Shown here: in pieces, positions 41,419-51,196 of the stretch
Layout of the letters: each line of letters starts with the position of its first letter
Position numbering within the stretch: position 1 is the stretch's first letter
Assembly (NCBI GenBank): GCA_016717115.1
Contig: JADKGE010000010.1
Coordinates: 1-64,000, forward strand
DNA: 64,000 nt
Direction of reading: 5' to 3'
Source: Actinomycetota bacterium
Lineage (GTDB): Bacteria; Actinomycetota; Actinomycetes; S36-B12
The notes under the pieces: model-generated
Told to the model about the DNA's origin: nothing
What the model saw: only the letters and a program-made list of their open reading frames with translations
Database searches by the model: none
Translations under genes and position numbers: made by a program

Positions 41419-44400
41419 TCAGCGGCGTAGCAGGCGTCCGTGCCGGTGCAGCGTCTGCGACACCGCCTGTTCGATCACCCATCGCCGCAACTCGATCATG
41501 GGGATTCCGGTCACTGGGGCACGATCTACGGCAATGCCAGCGCTGAACGCGGCGGCGTGCACCGAGTCGGACGCTTCTGTCAGCAATCGCAGTCGCACCG
41601 TTCCTCGCCTGGCCAATGTGCCCAGATAGCTCGCGAACTCATCGTCGTCCTGTAGGGCTATTGCGCTGATCTCGATGTCCACACCCGTGACTTGGGCGAC
41701 CATCTGGAGAAGTCTCGCGTGCGGGCTGTCGGGGTCATCCACCCGCAGGACGACACGATCAACTGGTCGGAAGCGCAGGATGTTCGCCTCCGATTCCATT
41801 CCGCTCGGATCGTGCTCGGCACCGAAGTACGCCGTCCAGGTCTGCTGGAAGTCGGAACGAGCTGCGTCGGGTTCTACGAGCGGCGCTGTCCAGGTGCCGT
41901 ACGAGTCCAGGTGGCCGGGACCGCCGGGCTTGCCGCCGGCGCCGATGGACGACTTCTTCCATCCACCGAACGGCTGTCGCTGGACGATGGCGCCCGTGAT
42001 GTGTCGGTTGATGTACGCATTGCCGATCTCGACGCGTGACAGCCAGGTCTCGATCTCGAGCGGATCAAGCGAGTGGATGCCCCCCGTCAATCCGTACTCG
42101 ACCTGGTTCTGCCAGGCAATGGCCGTGTCCAGGTCCGGTGCGCGCATGAGCCCGAGCACTGGGCCGAAGCACTCGGTCAAGTGGAACCACGAGCCCGGAC
42201 GCACGTCGACTCGTGCTCCGGGACTCCAGGTGTTGGCTTCGGCGTCGATGCATTGTGGCTTCACCAGCCAGCTCTCACCGGCATCCAATGTCGTCAGGCC
42301 GCGTTCCAACTTCGGCGACGGAGTCTCGATCAGCGGCCCCATCATGGTCGCCGGATCTGCGGCCTCGCCCACGGTCAGGCTGCGCACGGCATCAGCGAGG
42401 CGCACGCGAAAGGCGGGGTCGTCGTAGACGGGTGCCTCGATGATTGCCAGGCTCGCAGCTGAGCACTTCTGGCCGGCGTGGCCGAAGGCGGACTTGACCA
42501 GGTCCTTGATGGCCAGGTCCAGATCCGCGGCCTGGGTGATGATCATGGAGTTCTTGCCGCTCGTCTCACCGAGGAGGCGGAGCTGCGGCTGCCAGCCGGT
42601 GAACAAGGCAGCCGTCTCGTAGCTGCCCGTGAGCATGACCAGGTCGACGTGTGGGTGGGTGATCAGCCGTTGCCCGACCCCGTTGTCGGGCGGGCAGGCC
42701 AACTGGATCAGCCCATCCGGGACGCCCACGGATACCAGGTGCTGCACGAGAGCGGCTGCCACCGGTCGAGCCTGGGGCGCCGGCTTGAGGATGACCGCGC
42801 ATCCAGCAGCGAGTGCGTGAACCATGCCGCTGGCCGGGATCGCGTAGGGGAAGTTCCAAGGCCCCGCGACCACCACGAGCCTGTGCGGGGTCCAGGTGGC
42901 TCCCGCGCCCTCGAGCTGTTCGTGCGCCACGGTCAGGTGAGCGGCATATGTGGCGAAGTCGATCGCCTCCGACACCTCGGGGTCGCCTTCACGGATCGTC
43001 TTCCCGGTGGTTCGCGCCATGATGGCCAGCGTCTGCCCCCGGTGCTCCTCCATGGCGTCAGCCATGGCCGCCAGGGCTCGGCGACGCACGGCCCACGGCG
43101 TGGCAGCCCACTCCTCCTGGGCGCGCAGCCCGTGCTCAACCATCTGGTCGATCATGGCCGGGTCGTCGATGACCGTGGGTGCCGGGATCTCGGTGCGAGC
43201 GAGGGCCTCGGTGATCCAGCCTCGGTTGGCAGGAACCGTGAAGTCGGTGTCGACGGCGTTCACGAAGGTGCCGTCCGCAGCATGCGGCGCTGACGGGTGC
43301 GTGCGGTCCTGCACTCGGCGGGGAGCAGTCAAGACGGTGGTGCGGTGTCGGACGGCGTCACGGAAGAGCCGTGCCTGCTCATGCCATGAGGGGGAGTCCG
43401 GGGTGATGTCGAACAGGGCGCTCAGGAAGTTCTCCGGTGCGGCGTTCTCATCCAGGCGTCGCGACAGGTAGGCGATGGAGGCCTCGCGGTCGGCGCGGGC
43501 GACGACGGGTGCATACAGGAGGAGTTCGCCGGCGGCGTCGCGAACTGCCCGGGCCTGTGGTGGCGCCATTCCCTCGAGCATCTCGATCTCGATCCGCTGC
43601 CCGTCGGGGCGGGAGTCGCGCAGTGCCAGTGCCCAGCCCACCTCGAACAGGTTGTGGCTGGCCACTCCGATTCGGACGGCCTGCGGATCGCCCAGGTCGA
43701 GCGCCCGCTCCAGCATCCGCTTGTAGGAGGCATCGACGTCGGGCTTGTTCGGGTAGGTGGCCAGTGGCCAGTCGTGGAGCTCGGCCTCGACGAGCTCGTT
43801 TGCGAGATTGGCCCCCTTGACGATGCGGATCTTGATTCCGGCACCACCGCGACTCACCCGCTCGTTGGCCCAGCCGCACAGCCTTTCGAGCGCGTCATGG
43901 GAGTCGGGGATGTACGCCTGGAGGACGATGCCGGCGGACAGGTCCATGAACTCGTCGCGGTCGAGAACCCTCATGAATGCCGCCACGCTGAGCTCCAGGT
44001 CGCGGTACTCCTCCATGTCAAGGTTCACGAAGGTGGGAGGAGCGGCACGTCGCGCCGCACGGTAGAGGCGGGTCAGCTGCTCCTCGATGCGGGCCAGCGA
44101 GTCGTCCCAGGCGAGCACGTCGAGATTGGCGCAGATGGCAGAGATCTTGACGCTCACGTAGTCCACGTCCGCCCGGCGGATGAGTGACTCAACGCGTCGT
44201 GCGCGCTCGTCGGCCTCGTCGTCCCCGAGAATCGCCTCGCCCAGGATGTTCACGTTCAGACGGAAGCCATCCGCCTTTCGGCTGGCCAGGTAGCGGGCGA
44301 AGGCCGGATCATCCGCGGGCAGGATGACGCCTGCCGTATCCCGGTCGACGCGCCACGAGACCAGCCGCTGCGCCGTCGTTGGACCCAAAGGCGCGAGGGC

Positions 44401-44703
44401 GCCCAGAGCCCGCAGGCCGGAGCCGTCGAAGGTCCCCAGCGAGGCGGGGACACCAGCCGAAGTCAGGTCATGCAGTCGCCTCGCTGACCGCGCGGGGTCG
44501 CGGATTCTCATCACCTGGTCGGTGAGATCGAGCAGCAGGTCCCTACCGTCGTCATCGGCAAGCAGCCTGGCCAGCCGCCGCGCCCGCCCTGCCTCCGCCC
44601 GCGTGGGCTTCGCCGCTAGGAGGAAGCCCACGGCCAGCCGCTCCGCCTCGGCGATCAGGCGCGCGTCGTCGAGGGAGGTCGGGGCGTCACCGGTCGCCGT
44701 CAT
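41419..44703 (-). CDS. putA: bifunctional proline dehydrogenase / L-glutamate gamma-semialdehyde dehydrogenase
   Basis: 1094 residues. The FAD-binding proline dehydrogenase barrel occupies about 1-440 (SVKISAICANLD, FVNLDMEEYRDLELS, GIVLQAYIPDSHDAL, IRIVKGAN, VGVASHNL). The aldehyde dehydrogenase half runs from about 480 to 1000 (AGPWNFPYAIPASG, KPAPQARPVAAA, MLTGSYETA, GETSGKNSMIIT, and the catalytic Cys in FGHAGQKCSAAS near 745). A ~90-residue tail lies beyond. It oxidises proline to P5C at the membrane surface and on to glutamate, with channelling between sites. There is no N-terminal DNA-binding domain, so regulation must come from elsewhere, most likely the divergent PAS-AraC protein whose start is 52 bases away. 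Confidence 0.95.
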   Translation of the reverse strand: MTATGDAPTSLDDARLIAEAERLAVGFLLAAKPTRAEAGRARRLARLLADDDGRDLLLDLTDQVMRIRDPARSARRLHDLTSAGVPASLGTFDGSGLRALGALAPLGPTTAQRLVSWRVDRDTAGVILPADDPAFARYLASRKADGFRLNVNILGEAILGDDEADERARRVESLIRRADVDYVSVKISAICANLDVLAWDDSLARIEEQLTRLYRAARRAAPPTFVNLDMEEYRDLELSVAAFMRVLDRDEFMDLSAGIVLQAYIPDSHDALERLCGWANERVSRGGAGIKIRIVKGANLANELVEAELHDWPLATYPNKPDVDASYKRMLERALDLGDPQAVRIGVASHNLFEVGWALALRDSRPDGQRIEIEMLEGMAPPQARAVRDAAGELLLYAPVVARADREASIAYLSRRLDENAAPENFLSALFDITPDSPSWHEQARLFRDAVRHRTTVLTAPRRVQDRTHPSAPHAADGTFVNAVDTDFTVPANRGWITEALARTEIPAPTVIDDPAMIDQMVEHGLRAQEEWAATPWAVRRRALAAMADAMEEHRGQTLAIMARTTGKTIREGDPEVSEAIDFATYAAHLTVAHEQLEGAGATWTPHRLVVVAGPWNFPYAIPASGMVHALAAGCAVILKPAPQARPVAAALVQHLVSVGVPDGLIQLACPPDNGVGQRLITHPHVDLVMLTGSYETAALFTGWQPQLRLLGETSGKNSMIITQAADLDLAIKDLVKSAFGHAGQKCSAASLAIIEAPVYDDPAFRVRLADAVRSLTVGEAADPATMMGPLIETPSPKLERGLTTLDAGESWLVKPQCIDAEANTWSPGARVDVRPGSWFHLTECFGPVLGLMRAPDLDTAIAWQNQVEYGLTGGIHSLDPLEIETWLSRVEIGNAYINRHITGAIVQRQPFGGWKKSSIGAGGKPGGPGHLDSYGTWTAPLVEPDAARSDFQQTWTAYFGAEHDPSGMESEANILRFRPVDRVVLRVDDPDSPHARLLQMVAQVTGVDIEISAIALQDDDEFASYLGTLARRGTVRLRLLTEASDSVHAAAFSAGIAVDRAPVTGIPMIELRRWVIEQAVSQTLHRHGRLLRR

Positions 44704-44755
44704 GGTGAGCAGTCAAGCGCGCGAACGGCCGCCTGTCTTGTGCGATGCTGCTGTC

Positions 44756-45463
44756 GTGGGAGTCGAATTAGTACAAAGCAGTGCAGGGCGACTGTTCATC
44801 GACCTCGTTGACGGCGTACCGCAGCTGATGGGCTCCCTGAAGGGGCTGGACGGCAGATACTCCTATGTGAATGCGGGCTTCAGTCTGCGACTGGGCCGCG
44901 ATCCTCGACGCATCCTTGGTGCCACCGTCCATGACCTGTTCCCTCCCGACCTCGCTGACTCCTACGCCGCGCAGGACGAATCCGTGCTAGCCAGCGGCCG
45001 CCCGCTGAGGTCCCACCTCGAGCTCATTGTCCGGGCCGATGGGACCCCGGGCTGGTACGTCACCGGCAAGTCCACTGTCTTGGACAGGGACGAGATCCTG
45101 GGGGTTGCCGCCCTATCCATCGACCTGAACTCGCAGCTCCAAAGTGCCCACGGCGGGCTGGCAGCCGCCATCGTGGCGGTTCGAGCCGATGTTGGCAGAC
45201 CATGGCGTGTCCCAACCTTGGCGAGCCTGGCGGGCCTGACCCCCGTACAGATGGAACGCCTATGCCGGCGAACGCTCGGCCTCTCACCGCGGCAGCTCAT
45301 CCAGCGCCTGCGAATCGAGCATGCAGTACACCTGATCCTGACCACGAACCACACTCTTGGGGACATCGCCGCCCAGTGCGGCTTCTACGACCAGAGCTCC
45401 TTCACCCGCCAGTTCCGCACCGTCCTGGGCATCACCCCGGGCGCCTACCGCCAGCGCTACTAG
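44756..45463 (+). CDS. PAS-domain AraC-family transcriptional regulator
   Basis: 235 residues from GTG 44756. A PAS-like sensor is seen at about 20-120 (LKGLDGRYSYVNAGFSLRLGRDPRRILG, DLFPPDLADSYAAQDESVL, GWYVTGKSTVLD). The C-terminus is an AraC double helix-turn-helix (VPTLASLAGLTPVQMERLCRRTL, HTLGDIAAQCGFYDQSSFTRQFR, GITPGAYRQRY). Such proteins activate nearby catabolic genes. It diverges from putA with a 52-bp gap, strongly suggesting control of proline use. The ligand in the PAS domain is unknown. The start was chosen because an ATG is lacking in this region; a slightly earlier start cannot be excluded. Confidence 0.87.
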   Translation: MGVELVQSSAGRLFIDLVDGVPQLMGSLKGLDGRYSYVNAGFSLRLGRDPRRILGATVHDLFPPDLADSYAAQDESVLASGRPLRSHLELIVRADGTPGWYVTGKSTVLDRDEILGVAALSIDLNSQLQSAHGGLAAAIVAVRADVGRPWRVPTLASLAGLTPVQMERLCRRTLGLSPRQLIQRLRIEHAVHLILTTNHTLGDIAAQCGFYDQSSFTRQFRTVLGITPGAYRQRY

Positions 45464-45500
45464 TAAGCCACCCTTGCCCAGACTTCGACCAGGAATCCGC

Positions 45501-46454
45501 TCAGGCGCTCTTTCGGCGGAAAACCTGGTCAGCGGCCACCGCAGCGAAGATCAGGAGGCCCAGAATGGTCTGCTGGTAGGTCGTGTCCACGCCCAGCAGG
45601 TTCAGACCGTTGCCGATGAGAGCGAAGGTCAGGATCCCGAGGGTGCCTCGCCAGACAGCACCCGAACCTCCGAAGATGCTGACACCGCCGACAACCGTCG
45701 CCGCGATCGCAGTGAACGCGTACGAATCGGGATACGCGTTGGTGGCTCCTGTGCCATACCGGCCGGCGTAGATGACGCCCGCCACGCCCGCGCCGATTCC
45801 TGAGAGGACGTAGCAGGAGATCAGCACCCTGTTGCTCCGGATTCCCGCCAACCGAGCGGCCTGCCAGTTTCCGCCCACCGCGTACACCTTCTTGCCCCAG
45901 ACGGTGTAGGCCAGGACGACACCGACAAGGATGACGAACCCGATCGCTATCCACACGGCGCCCTTGAGGCCCAAGTACTTGCCTTCCATCACATCGCGGA
46001 GCGTCTGGGCGCTCTGCTCATTCTCGATGGTGACAAGTCCGCCAGCAGCGAGGATCAGCCCAAGGCCGCGATAGGTGAAGGATGCCGCGAGCGTGCCGAT
46101 GAAGGAGTTGACGTTCGTCTTCGTGATCGCCACACCGGTGATCAACCCAAGAAGGGCACCAAAGAGCACTCCTAGGATCACACCCCCCACGAGTCCAACC
46201 GCGTTGATGGCGTTGACCGTCATGATCGCCGACGCCGTCGCCACAGCGGCGATTGACAGGTCGAAGATCCCGGCGATGATGCAGACCGTTGTGGTTGCAG
46301 CAAGGATCAGGAGCACCGACGACTGATCAAGGATGTTCGCTCCGTTCTGGAGCGACAGGAACGACGGCGACGTGAAGGCCAGCACGACGAAAAGGAGGCC
46401 GAAGACGCCGACGATCCCGTAGTTGCGAATGCGCTCAATCATGCGGGAGTCCAC
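45501..46454 (-). CDS. ABC transporter permease (ribose/autoinducer-2 type)
   Basis: 317 residues with about nine membrane helices. Typical RbsC-like blocks are present: AGIFDLSIAAVATASAIM, GALLGLITGVAITKTNVNSFIGTL, GGNWQAARLAGI (the coupling EAA-like loop), VVGGVSIFGGSGAVWRG, and the end LLIFAAVAADQVFRRK. It forms the membrane channel for the ATP-binding and solute-binding proteins encoded before it in the same operon. The start overlaps the ATPase gene by 20 bases. This permease class imports sugars and related small molecules; here the hydantoinase genes suggest an amide or other non-sugar solute, which is inference. Confidence 0.92.
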   Translation of the reverse strand: MDSRMIERIRNYGIVGVFGLLFVVLAFTSPSFLSLQNGANILDQSSVLLILAATTTVCIIAGIFDLSIAAVATASAIMTVNAINAVGLVGGVILGVLFGALLGLITGVAITKTNVNSFIGTLAASFTYRGLGLILAAGGLVTIENEQSAQTLRDVMEGKYLGLKGAVWIAIGFVILVGVVLAYTVWGKKVYAVGGNWQAARLAGIRSNRVLISCYVLSGIGAGVAGVIYAGRYGTGATNAYPDSYAFTAIAATVVGGVSIFGGSGAVWRGTLGILTFALIGNGLNLLGVDTTYQQTILGLLIFAAVAADQVFRRKSA

Positions 46455-47943
46455 TCTGTCCGAAGAAGGCGGAGATGACCTTCTCCTCGTCGTAGGGGGC
46501 CTTGAACTCGGCCTGCACTCGGCCTCGATGGATCACCAGCACTCGGCTGCACACGCCCAGCACCTCCTCAAGCTCGCTCGAGATGAACAGCACGGCCATG
46601 CCACTTGCGGCCATCTCCTCGAGGGTTTCGTGAATCGCTCGCTTGGCAGCAATGTCGACGCCACGCGTGGGTTCATCGACGATAAGCAGCCGAGGGTTCA
46701 CCTCAGCCGCCCTGCCGAACAGGATCTTCTGCTGGTTGCCTCCGGACAACGATCCAACAGCCTGCTTGACGCTGTTGAATCTGAGGTCCACGGACTGGGC
46801 CAGTTTCTCGGCGGCGGCCCACTGGGTTCTCTTGGACACCCAGCCACCCAGTGAACGCTTCTTGTGCGTGGCGAGGAGAAGGTTGTCGGAAATGGACGAC
46901 CCGAGGACGAGGCCCTGCTCCTTGCGACTCTCAGGGACCATGAACATCCCCTGCGCGATCGCCTCGTGCGGTGACGAAGGTCGCACCAGCTCACCGTCGA
47001 TGTGGATCTCGCCGCTGTCGAAGGAGTCTGCCCCGAAGATGCATCGCGCGATCTCACTTCGGCCTGAGCCGATGAGACCCGCGAGCCCCAGGATCTCCCC
47101 CTGACGGATGTCGAAGCTGACGTCGTCGAGGATGCCGGCCCGGGTGAGATGAGACACGGACAGTCGCACGGGACCGTCTGCCTGCGGTTTCGGCTCGTGG
47201 TAGTCCGTGTCCAGCGCACGCCCAACCATGCTCGCCACCAGGCTGTCTACCGTCTCCCCGCTCGTGGGTCCCACACGCACAAGGTCGCCGTCGCGCATGA
47301 TCGCGACGTGATCAGTGAGGGCCAGCACTTCCTCAAGGAAGTGGGAGATCAGGAGGACGGTGGATCCGCGTCGCGCTATCTCGCGAATCGAGTGATGGAG
47401 TCGTTCGACTTCGTCCGTCGTCAGCGCGGCCGACGGCTCGTCCATGATGATCATGTCCGCATCCTGCGAGAGGGCACGCATGATCTCGACCTTCTGCTGG
47501 TCAGCAACTCGCAGACTGCCAACCTTCGCCTTAAAGTCAAGGTCGAACTCAGTGAACTCGACGAGCTCGGCGTAGCGCCGCCGCATCTCCTTGCGGTTGG
47601 GAAACGGTCCGCGACGAGGCATGCTTCCGAGCAGGACGTTCTGCTCGACGGTCGCGTCAGGGACGAGCATGATCTCCTGAGCCATCATCGAGACGCCGGC
47701 CTTGATGCCCTCGTGCGGATCACGCAACGACTGTTCGCGACCCGAGATCGTCAGGACTCCGCTGTCCGGAGACTCGATGCCTGCCATGAGCTTGGCCAGG
47801 GTCGACTTGCCCGCACCGTTCTCACCCACGAGGCCGAAGATCGAGCCTCTCGGAATCTCGAGGGTCACACCGCGGACAGCTCGTGTGGCCCCGAATGTCT
47901 TCACCATGTCGCGAACAGACACGACGGCAGTGGAGGCGCTCAT
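46435..47943 (-). CDS. ABC transporter ATP-binding protein, double ATPase domain
   Basis: 502 residues containing two ABC domains, as in RbsA/MglA. The first Walker A is GENGAGKSTLAKLM with Walker B DMIIMDEPSAAL. The second half has the typical degenerate P-loop GLIGSGRSEIARCIFG, an intact signature LSGGNQQKILFGR and Walker B RLLIVDEPTRGVD. The GGAGGTGGG site is well placed before ATG 47943. It powers import through the permease next to it, one ATPase polypeptide serving both sites. It lies between the binding protein (55 bases upstream) and the permease. Confidence 0.94.
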   Translation of the reverse strand: MSASTAVVSVRDMVKTFGATRAVRGVTLEIPRGSIFGLVGENGAGKSTLAKLMAGIESPDSGVLTISGREQSLRDPHEGIKAGVSMMAQEIMLVPDATVEQNVLLGSMPRRGPFPNRKEMRRRYAELVEFTEFDLDFKAKVGSLRVADQQKVEIMRALSQDADMIIMDEPSAALTTDEVERLHHSIREIARRGSTVLLISHFLEEVLALTDHVAIMRDGDLVRVGPTSGETVDSLVASMVGRALDTDYHEPKPQADGPVRLSVSHLTRAGILDDVSFDIRQGEILGLAGLIGSGRSEIARCIFGADSFDSGEIHIDGELVRPSSPHEAIAQGMFMVPESRKEQGLVLGSSISDNLLLATHKKRSLGGWVSKRTQWAAAEKLAQSVDLRFNSVKQAVGSLSGGNQQKILFGRAAEVNPRLLIVDEPTRGVDIAAKRAIHETLEEMAASGMAVLFISSELEEVLGVCSRVLVIHRGRVQAEFKAPYDEEKVISAFFGQSGLPHD

Positions 47944-47998
47944 GTGCCCACCTCCACTGCCGTCGTGGTTGTCATGTGACCAGTCCTAGGAGGCTATG

Positions 47999-49075
47999 TC
48001 AGCCCAGATCGGAGTAGGTCGGGGTGTACTCAGCGATGACGTCCTTGGTGCCATGCGGATCGCGGAGCTCCTGGATGTTGAACGCGAAGTTGTCGAGAGT
48101 TCCTGCCGAGGCCGCAAGGCCATTCTCCACAGACTTCGAGCCGATTCCATTGACATCCATGTTGTACAGCGCGTACCACTCGCCAGCGTTCACGGCGTCG
48201 AATGCCTCCTTCGAGGATCCGTTGCCGATCAGCTTGACCTTGGCGGTGTCGACGACACCCTGTGCACCGAGGATCGCCTGCGAGGAGCCGACCATCACGT
48301 TGATGTCGGGGTTCGCCTGCAGTGCGTCCTGAGCCGCCTTCTTGCCAGTGTCGGGGCTGTAGCCACCCTCGACCTGAGCCACGATCTTGGCGTTGGGAGC
48401 ACCCTCGGCCAACGTCGCCACGAAGGACTCGGTGCGGGCGTTGTCGAGCGGGAGGGCCTTGAGGCCCTCGAGGTAGGCGACGTTGCACGGATCGAGGTCT
48501 GCGCAGGCCGAGATGGCCATCTCTGCGAGGACCTTGCCGTTGTCGACTGGGGTCTCGCCCACGACGACGAGGCCGGGGACCTGCGGCTCCAGGGTGGTGA
48601 AATCCGGGCCGAGGGGCGTGAAGCCAGCGACGACGGTGACACCGGCGTCGATCGCCTCCTGAGCAGCTGTGGCCATGCCGACTGAGTCGGAAGCGAGAAC
48701 GACGTACATCTCTGCATCGCCCTTGACCGTCTGGTCCTGCACGGCCTTGATCTGGGCCACGCCGTCGTACTCGGCGGTGGTCAGGTCGACGACCTCGATG
48801 CCGGCGGCATCGGCGGCTTCCTGGACGCCGGCCAGGACGGCCTGCGTGAAGGAGTTCGACTTCCAGAAGCCGAAGAAGGCGACCTTCTTGACGGCGCTCT
48901 CGGCTGCGGGGGACGCAGCCTCCGAAGCTACTGCAGACGCCTCCGCGGACACCGCAGCGGTCGCCTCAGCGGCCGCACTGCTGGTTGTCTCCGAACTCGT
49001 GCTCGAGCCGCAGGCGGCCAGTGCAAGAGCGAAGACGGGCACGACAGCAAATGCTGCTGCACTCTTAATCCTCAC
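47999..49075 (-). CDS. ABC transporter substrate-binding lipoprotein (periplasmic-binding-protein type 1 fold)
   Basis: 358 residues from GTG 49075, with GAGAGGAA upstream. The signal VRIKSAAAFAVVPVFALAL leads to the lipobox LAACGS. A Ser/Ala/Glu-rich tether follows. The domain has the repeats of type 1 binding proteins: KKVAFFGFWKSNSFTQAVLAGVQEAADAAG, VLASDSVGMATAAQEAIDAGVTVVAGF, NPDINVMVGSSQAILGAQGVVDTA, KLIGNGSSKEAFDAV. It catches the substrate outside the membrane for the ABC pair that follows. Its position behind hyuAB and the ABM gene suggests that the ligand is the amide or hydantoin-like compound those enzymes act on. Confidence 0.9.
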   Translation of the reverse strand: MRIKSAAAFAVVPVFALALAACGSSTSSETTSSAAAEATAAVSAEASAVASEAASPAAESAVKKVAFFGFWKSNSFTQAVLAGVQEAADAAGIEVVDLTTAEYDGVAQIKAVQDQTVKGDAEMYVVLASDSVGMATAAQEAIDAGVTVVAGFTPLGPDFTTLEPQVPGLVVVGETPVDNGKVLAEMAISACADLDPCNVAYLEGLKALPLDNARTESFVATLAEGAPNAKIVAQVEGGYSPDTGKKAAQDALQANPDINVMVGSSQAILGAQGVVDTAKVKLIGNGSSKEAFDAVNAGEWYALYNMDVNGIGSKSVENGLAASAGTLDNFAFNIQELRDPHGTKDVIAEYTPTYSDLG

Positions 49076-49121
49076 AAGTGTTCCTCTCTCTTGTTCCCAT
49101 GAGCCTGCGGCTCCATTTCTT

Positions 49122-49469
49122 TCAGGTGCCTGCCGCGCCCGACGCCGCTTCAGCGTCGTGAATAGCGCGCAGGACCTGCCACTTCCCAGCTGGGGCAGTG
49201 GGGTCAAAGTCGCCTGCAACGAGTCGCAGCAGGTCGTCGGTGGCGGCGCCGCGATCGGGGTGATCCATCCACCTCTGATAGGCCTCGTCGTCGTCCCACA
49301 GGCCGAGGACGTAGGCCTCGTCGCCCGCGAGGTCGGGGCTAGCCAGCACGAGCGTGTGGCAGCCCTCCACCTGGATGGCGGTCTCGAGGATCCGGTTGCT
49401 GGCGAAGACCTGCCCCAGCTCGGGCACCGCGCCTGGCTTGAGCTTGAAGGGCAGGACGGAGACGATCAT
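49122..49469 (-). CDS. antibiotic-biosynthesis-monooxygenase (ABM) domain protein
   Basis: 115 residues. The dimeric ferredoxin-like ABM fold shows in MIVSVLPFKLKPGAVPELGQVFAS, ILETAIQVEGCHTLVLAS, EAYVLGLWDDDEAYQRWMDHPDR and LLRLVAGDFD. Members include cofactor-free oxygenases and small-molecule binders with unknown chemistry. The ATG overlaps the HyuB stop, so it is translated with that enzyme. It may act on a product or aid hydrolysis in the same pathway, but the conserved catalytic residues of known monooxygenases cannot be assigned here. Confidence 0.8.
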   Translation of the reverse strand: MIVSVLPFKLKPGAVPELGQVFASNRILETAIQVEGCHTLVLASPDLAGDEAYVLGLWDDDEAYQRWMDHPDRGAATDDLLRLVAGDFDPTAPAGKWQVLRAIHDAEAASGAAGT

Positions 49470-51196
49470 CGCGCCAACGCCTTCCCGCGCAGGTCCGACG
49501 TCGCGCTCTGGTCGACCTCGAGGGTGAGCGGGTCGACGACGACGCCGTAGTCGCTACGCGCGGCCTCGGCTGAGACGAAACCCTGCTCCACGTCAGCGAC
49601 GACCTTCTCGATGTCGCGCTCGAACGGATTGCCCCAGCCGCCACCGCCGCCGGTCAAGTTGGTGATGGTGCCGCCGGTGCCGAAGTTGTTGTAGCTGCAG
49701 CCGACCTCGCGTTCCTGCTCGGTGCCCGGCTCGACCAGGACGGTGTTCTTGACGCCCTTGTTGCCGCCCGCGACGGACCAGGGCTGGGTCTTCGTCTTGT
49801 AGTTGATGACGATGGCATCGGTCGGAGCCAGGAACCGGTAAGCACGGACGACGCCGACGCCTCCGCGGTTCTTCCCTGCGCCGCCGGAATCCGGTCGGTA
49901 GCCGTACTCGTCGATGATCATGGGCGCCTTGTTCTCGAGCACCTCGATCGGGTTGTTTCGGCATCCCGGCTCGGTGACGTGCATGATGCCGTCCTCGCCG
50001 TCCCCACCCGCGTGGGCTCCGAAGCCGACGGCGTCGTTCGTCGCCTCGAGCCAGCCGGCCCCGTTGCGTGGGTTGACGCCGAGAGCCATAACGTCGCAGA
50101 CGTCGCCACCCGAGCAGGCGGGCACGACGTCGGGCAGGCCCTGCGCCAGGGCCTTCATGATTACCTCTGGCGCCAGGAGTCCGGTCCACAGGGTGAAGGT
50201 AGGCATGGGCGGCAGTGCATGCATCAGTGATCCCGGCGTCGTGCGGACCTCGAGATTGCGGAAGTTGCCGGCGCAGATGACTGTGTCGGGAGTGGTAAGC
50301 GACTTGAAGGCCAGACGCGACGCAGCGATGGTGAGGCCGATGGGCACGTTGATCGGACCGTTGGCCGGCTTGTCGGTTGCCGTCCAGTCGATGATCATCC
50401 GGTCATCCTCGATCGTGACCGTGACCTTCATCTCGATGAGCTCATCGAGATCCACTCCATCAGTGTCGACGTAGTCGAGCGCCGACCATGATCCGTTGGG
50501 GAGCTTGGCGACTGCGGCGCGTGAAAGGCGCTCTCCGTGCGCGCTGATCTCCTCCATGGCGGCGACCAGCACGTCGACGCCGTACTTCTCCGCGATCTCC
50601 CGCATGCGGACGTCGCCCGTGTGCACGGCGGAGACCTCGGCCTGAAGGTCGCCGATCGTGCGCTCGGGGAACCGGCTGTTGAAGCGGATGATGTTGAAGA
50701 TGTCCTGCCGGATCTTGCCGCGCTCGTAGAGCTTCACCGAGGGGAAGAAGATGCCCTCCTGTGACATGTCGGTGGAGTCCAGGACATAGCCGGCGTCGCG
50801 CTGCTTGAGGTCGAGAAGGTGGACACGGCAGGAGGCGAAGCCGAGCAACTTCTCCTCGGCGAAGATGGGGCAGAACACGAGCACGTCGAGGGTGTGGGCG
50901 GCGGACCAGTAGGGGTAGTTCAGCATGAAGACATCGCCGGGGAACATGTCGCCGGTGCCCATCTCCTCGAGGGTCTTCTGGATGCCGAAGTCGTTCGCAC
51001 CCGAGAAGATCGCGATGCCCGGGGCCTCGGCGATGGTGTTGCCTTCGGAGTCGTGCAGGCCGATGCCGTAGTCGTGGATCTCGTAGACGATGGTGTTGTA
51101 GGCGGTGCGGCACAGGTTGCGGGCCATCTCCTGCGCGGCTGAGAGCATGCTGTGGCGGATGACCTCGGTAGTGATCGAGTCGACCATGACGGTCAC
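49466..51196 (-). CDS. hyuB: hydantoinase B / oxoprolinase-family subunit
   Basis: 576 residues. Characteristic stretches are TEVIRHSMLSAAQEMARNLCRTAYNTIV, GIQKTLEEM, PGDVFMLNYPYWSAAHTLDV, DWTATDKPANGPINVP and the Gly-rich GDGEDGIMHVTEPG, SGGAGKNRGGVGVVRAYRF and LTGGGGGWGNP. Together with HyuA it forms ATP-dependent amidohydrolases that open hydantoins, 5-oxoproline or lactams such as caprolactam; related pairs carboxylate ketones. The start overlaps the HyuA stop by four bases. Which ring this pair opens cannot be read from sequence. GTG 51196 or ATG 51187 may start translation. Confidence 0.9.
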   Translation of the reverse strand: MTVMVDSITTEVIRHSMLSAAQEMARNLCRTAYNTIVYEIHDYGIGLHDSEGNTIAEAPGIAIFSGANDFGIQKTLEEMGTGDMFPGDVFMLNYPYWSAAHTLDVLVFCPIFAEEKLLGFASCRVHLLDLKQRDAGYVLDSTDMSQEGIFFPSVKLYERGKIRQDIFNIIRFNSRFPERTIGDLQAEVSAVHTGDVRMREIAEKYGVDVLVAAMEEISAHGERLSRAAVAKLPNGSWSALDYVDTDGVDLDELIEMKVTVTIEDDRMIIDWTATDKPANGPINVPIGLTIAASRLAFKSLTTPDTVICAGNFRNLEVRTTPGSLMHALPPMPTFTLWTGLLAPEVIMKALAQGLPDVVPACSGGDVCDVMALGVNPRNGAGWLEATNDAVGFGAHAGGDGEDGIMHVTEPGCRNNPIEVLENKAPMIIDEYGYRPDSGGAGKNRGGVGVVRAYRFLAPTDAIVINYKTKTQPWSVAGGNKGVKNTVLVEPGTEQEREVGCSYNNFGTGGTITNLTGGGGGWGNPFERDIEKVVADVEQGFVSAEAARSDYGVVVDPLTLEVDQSATSDLRGKALAR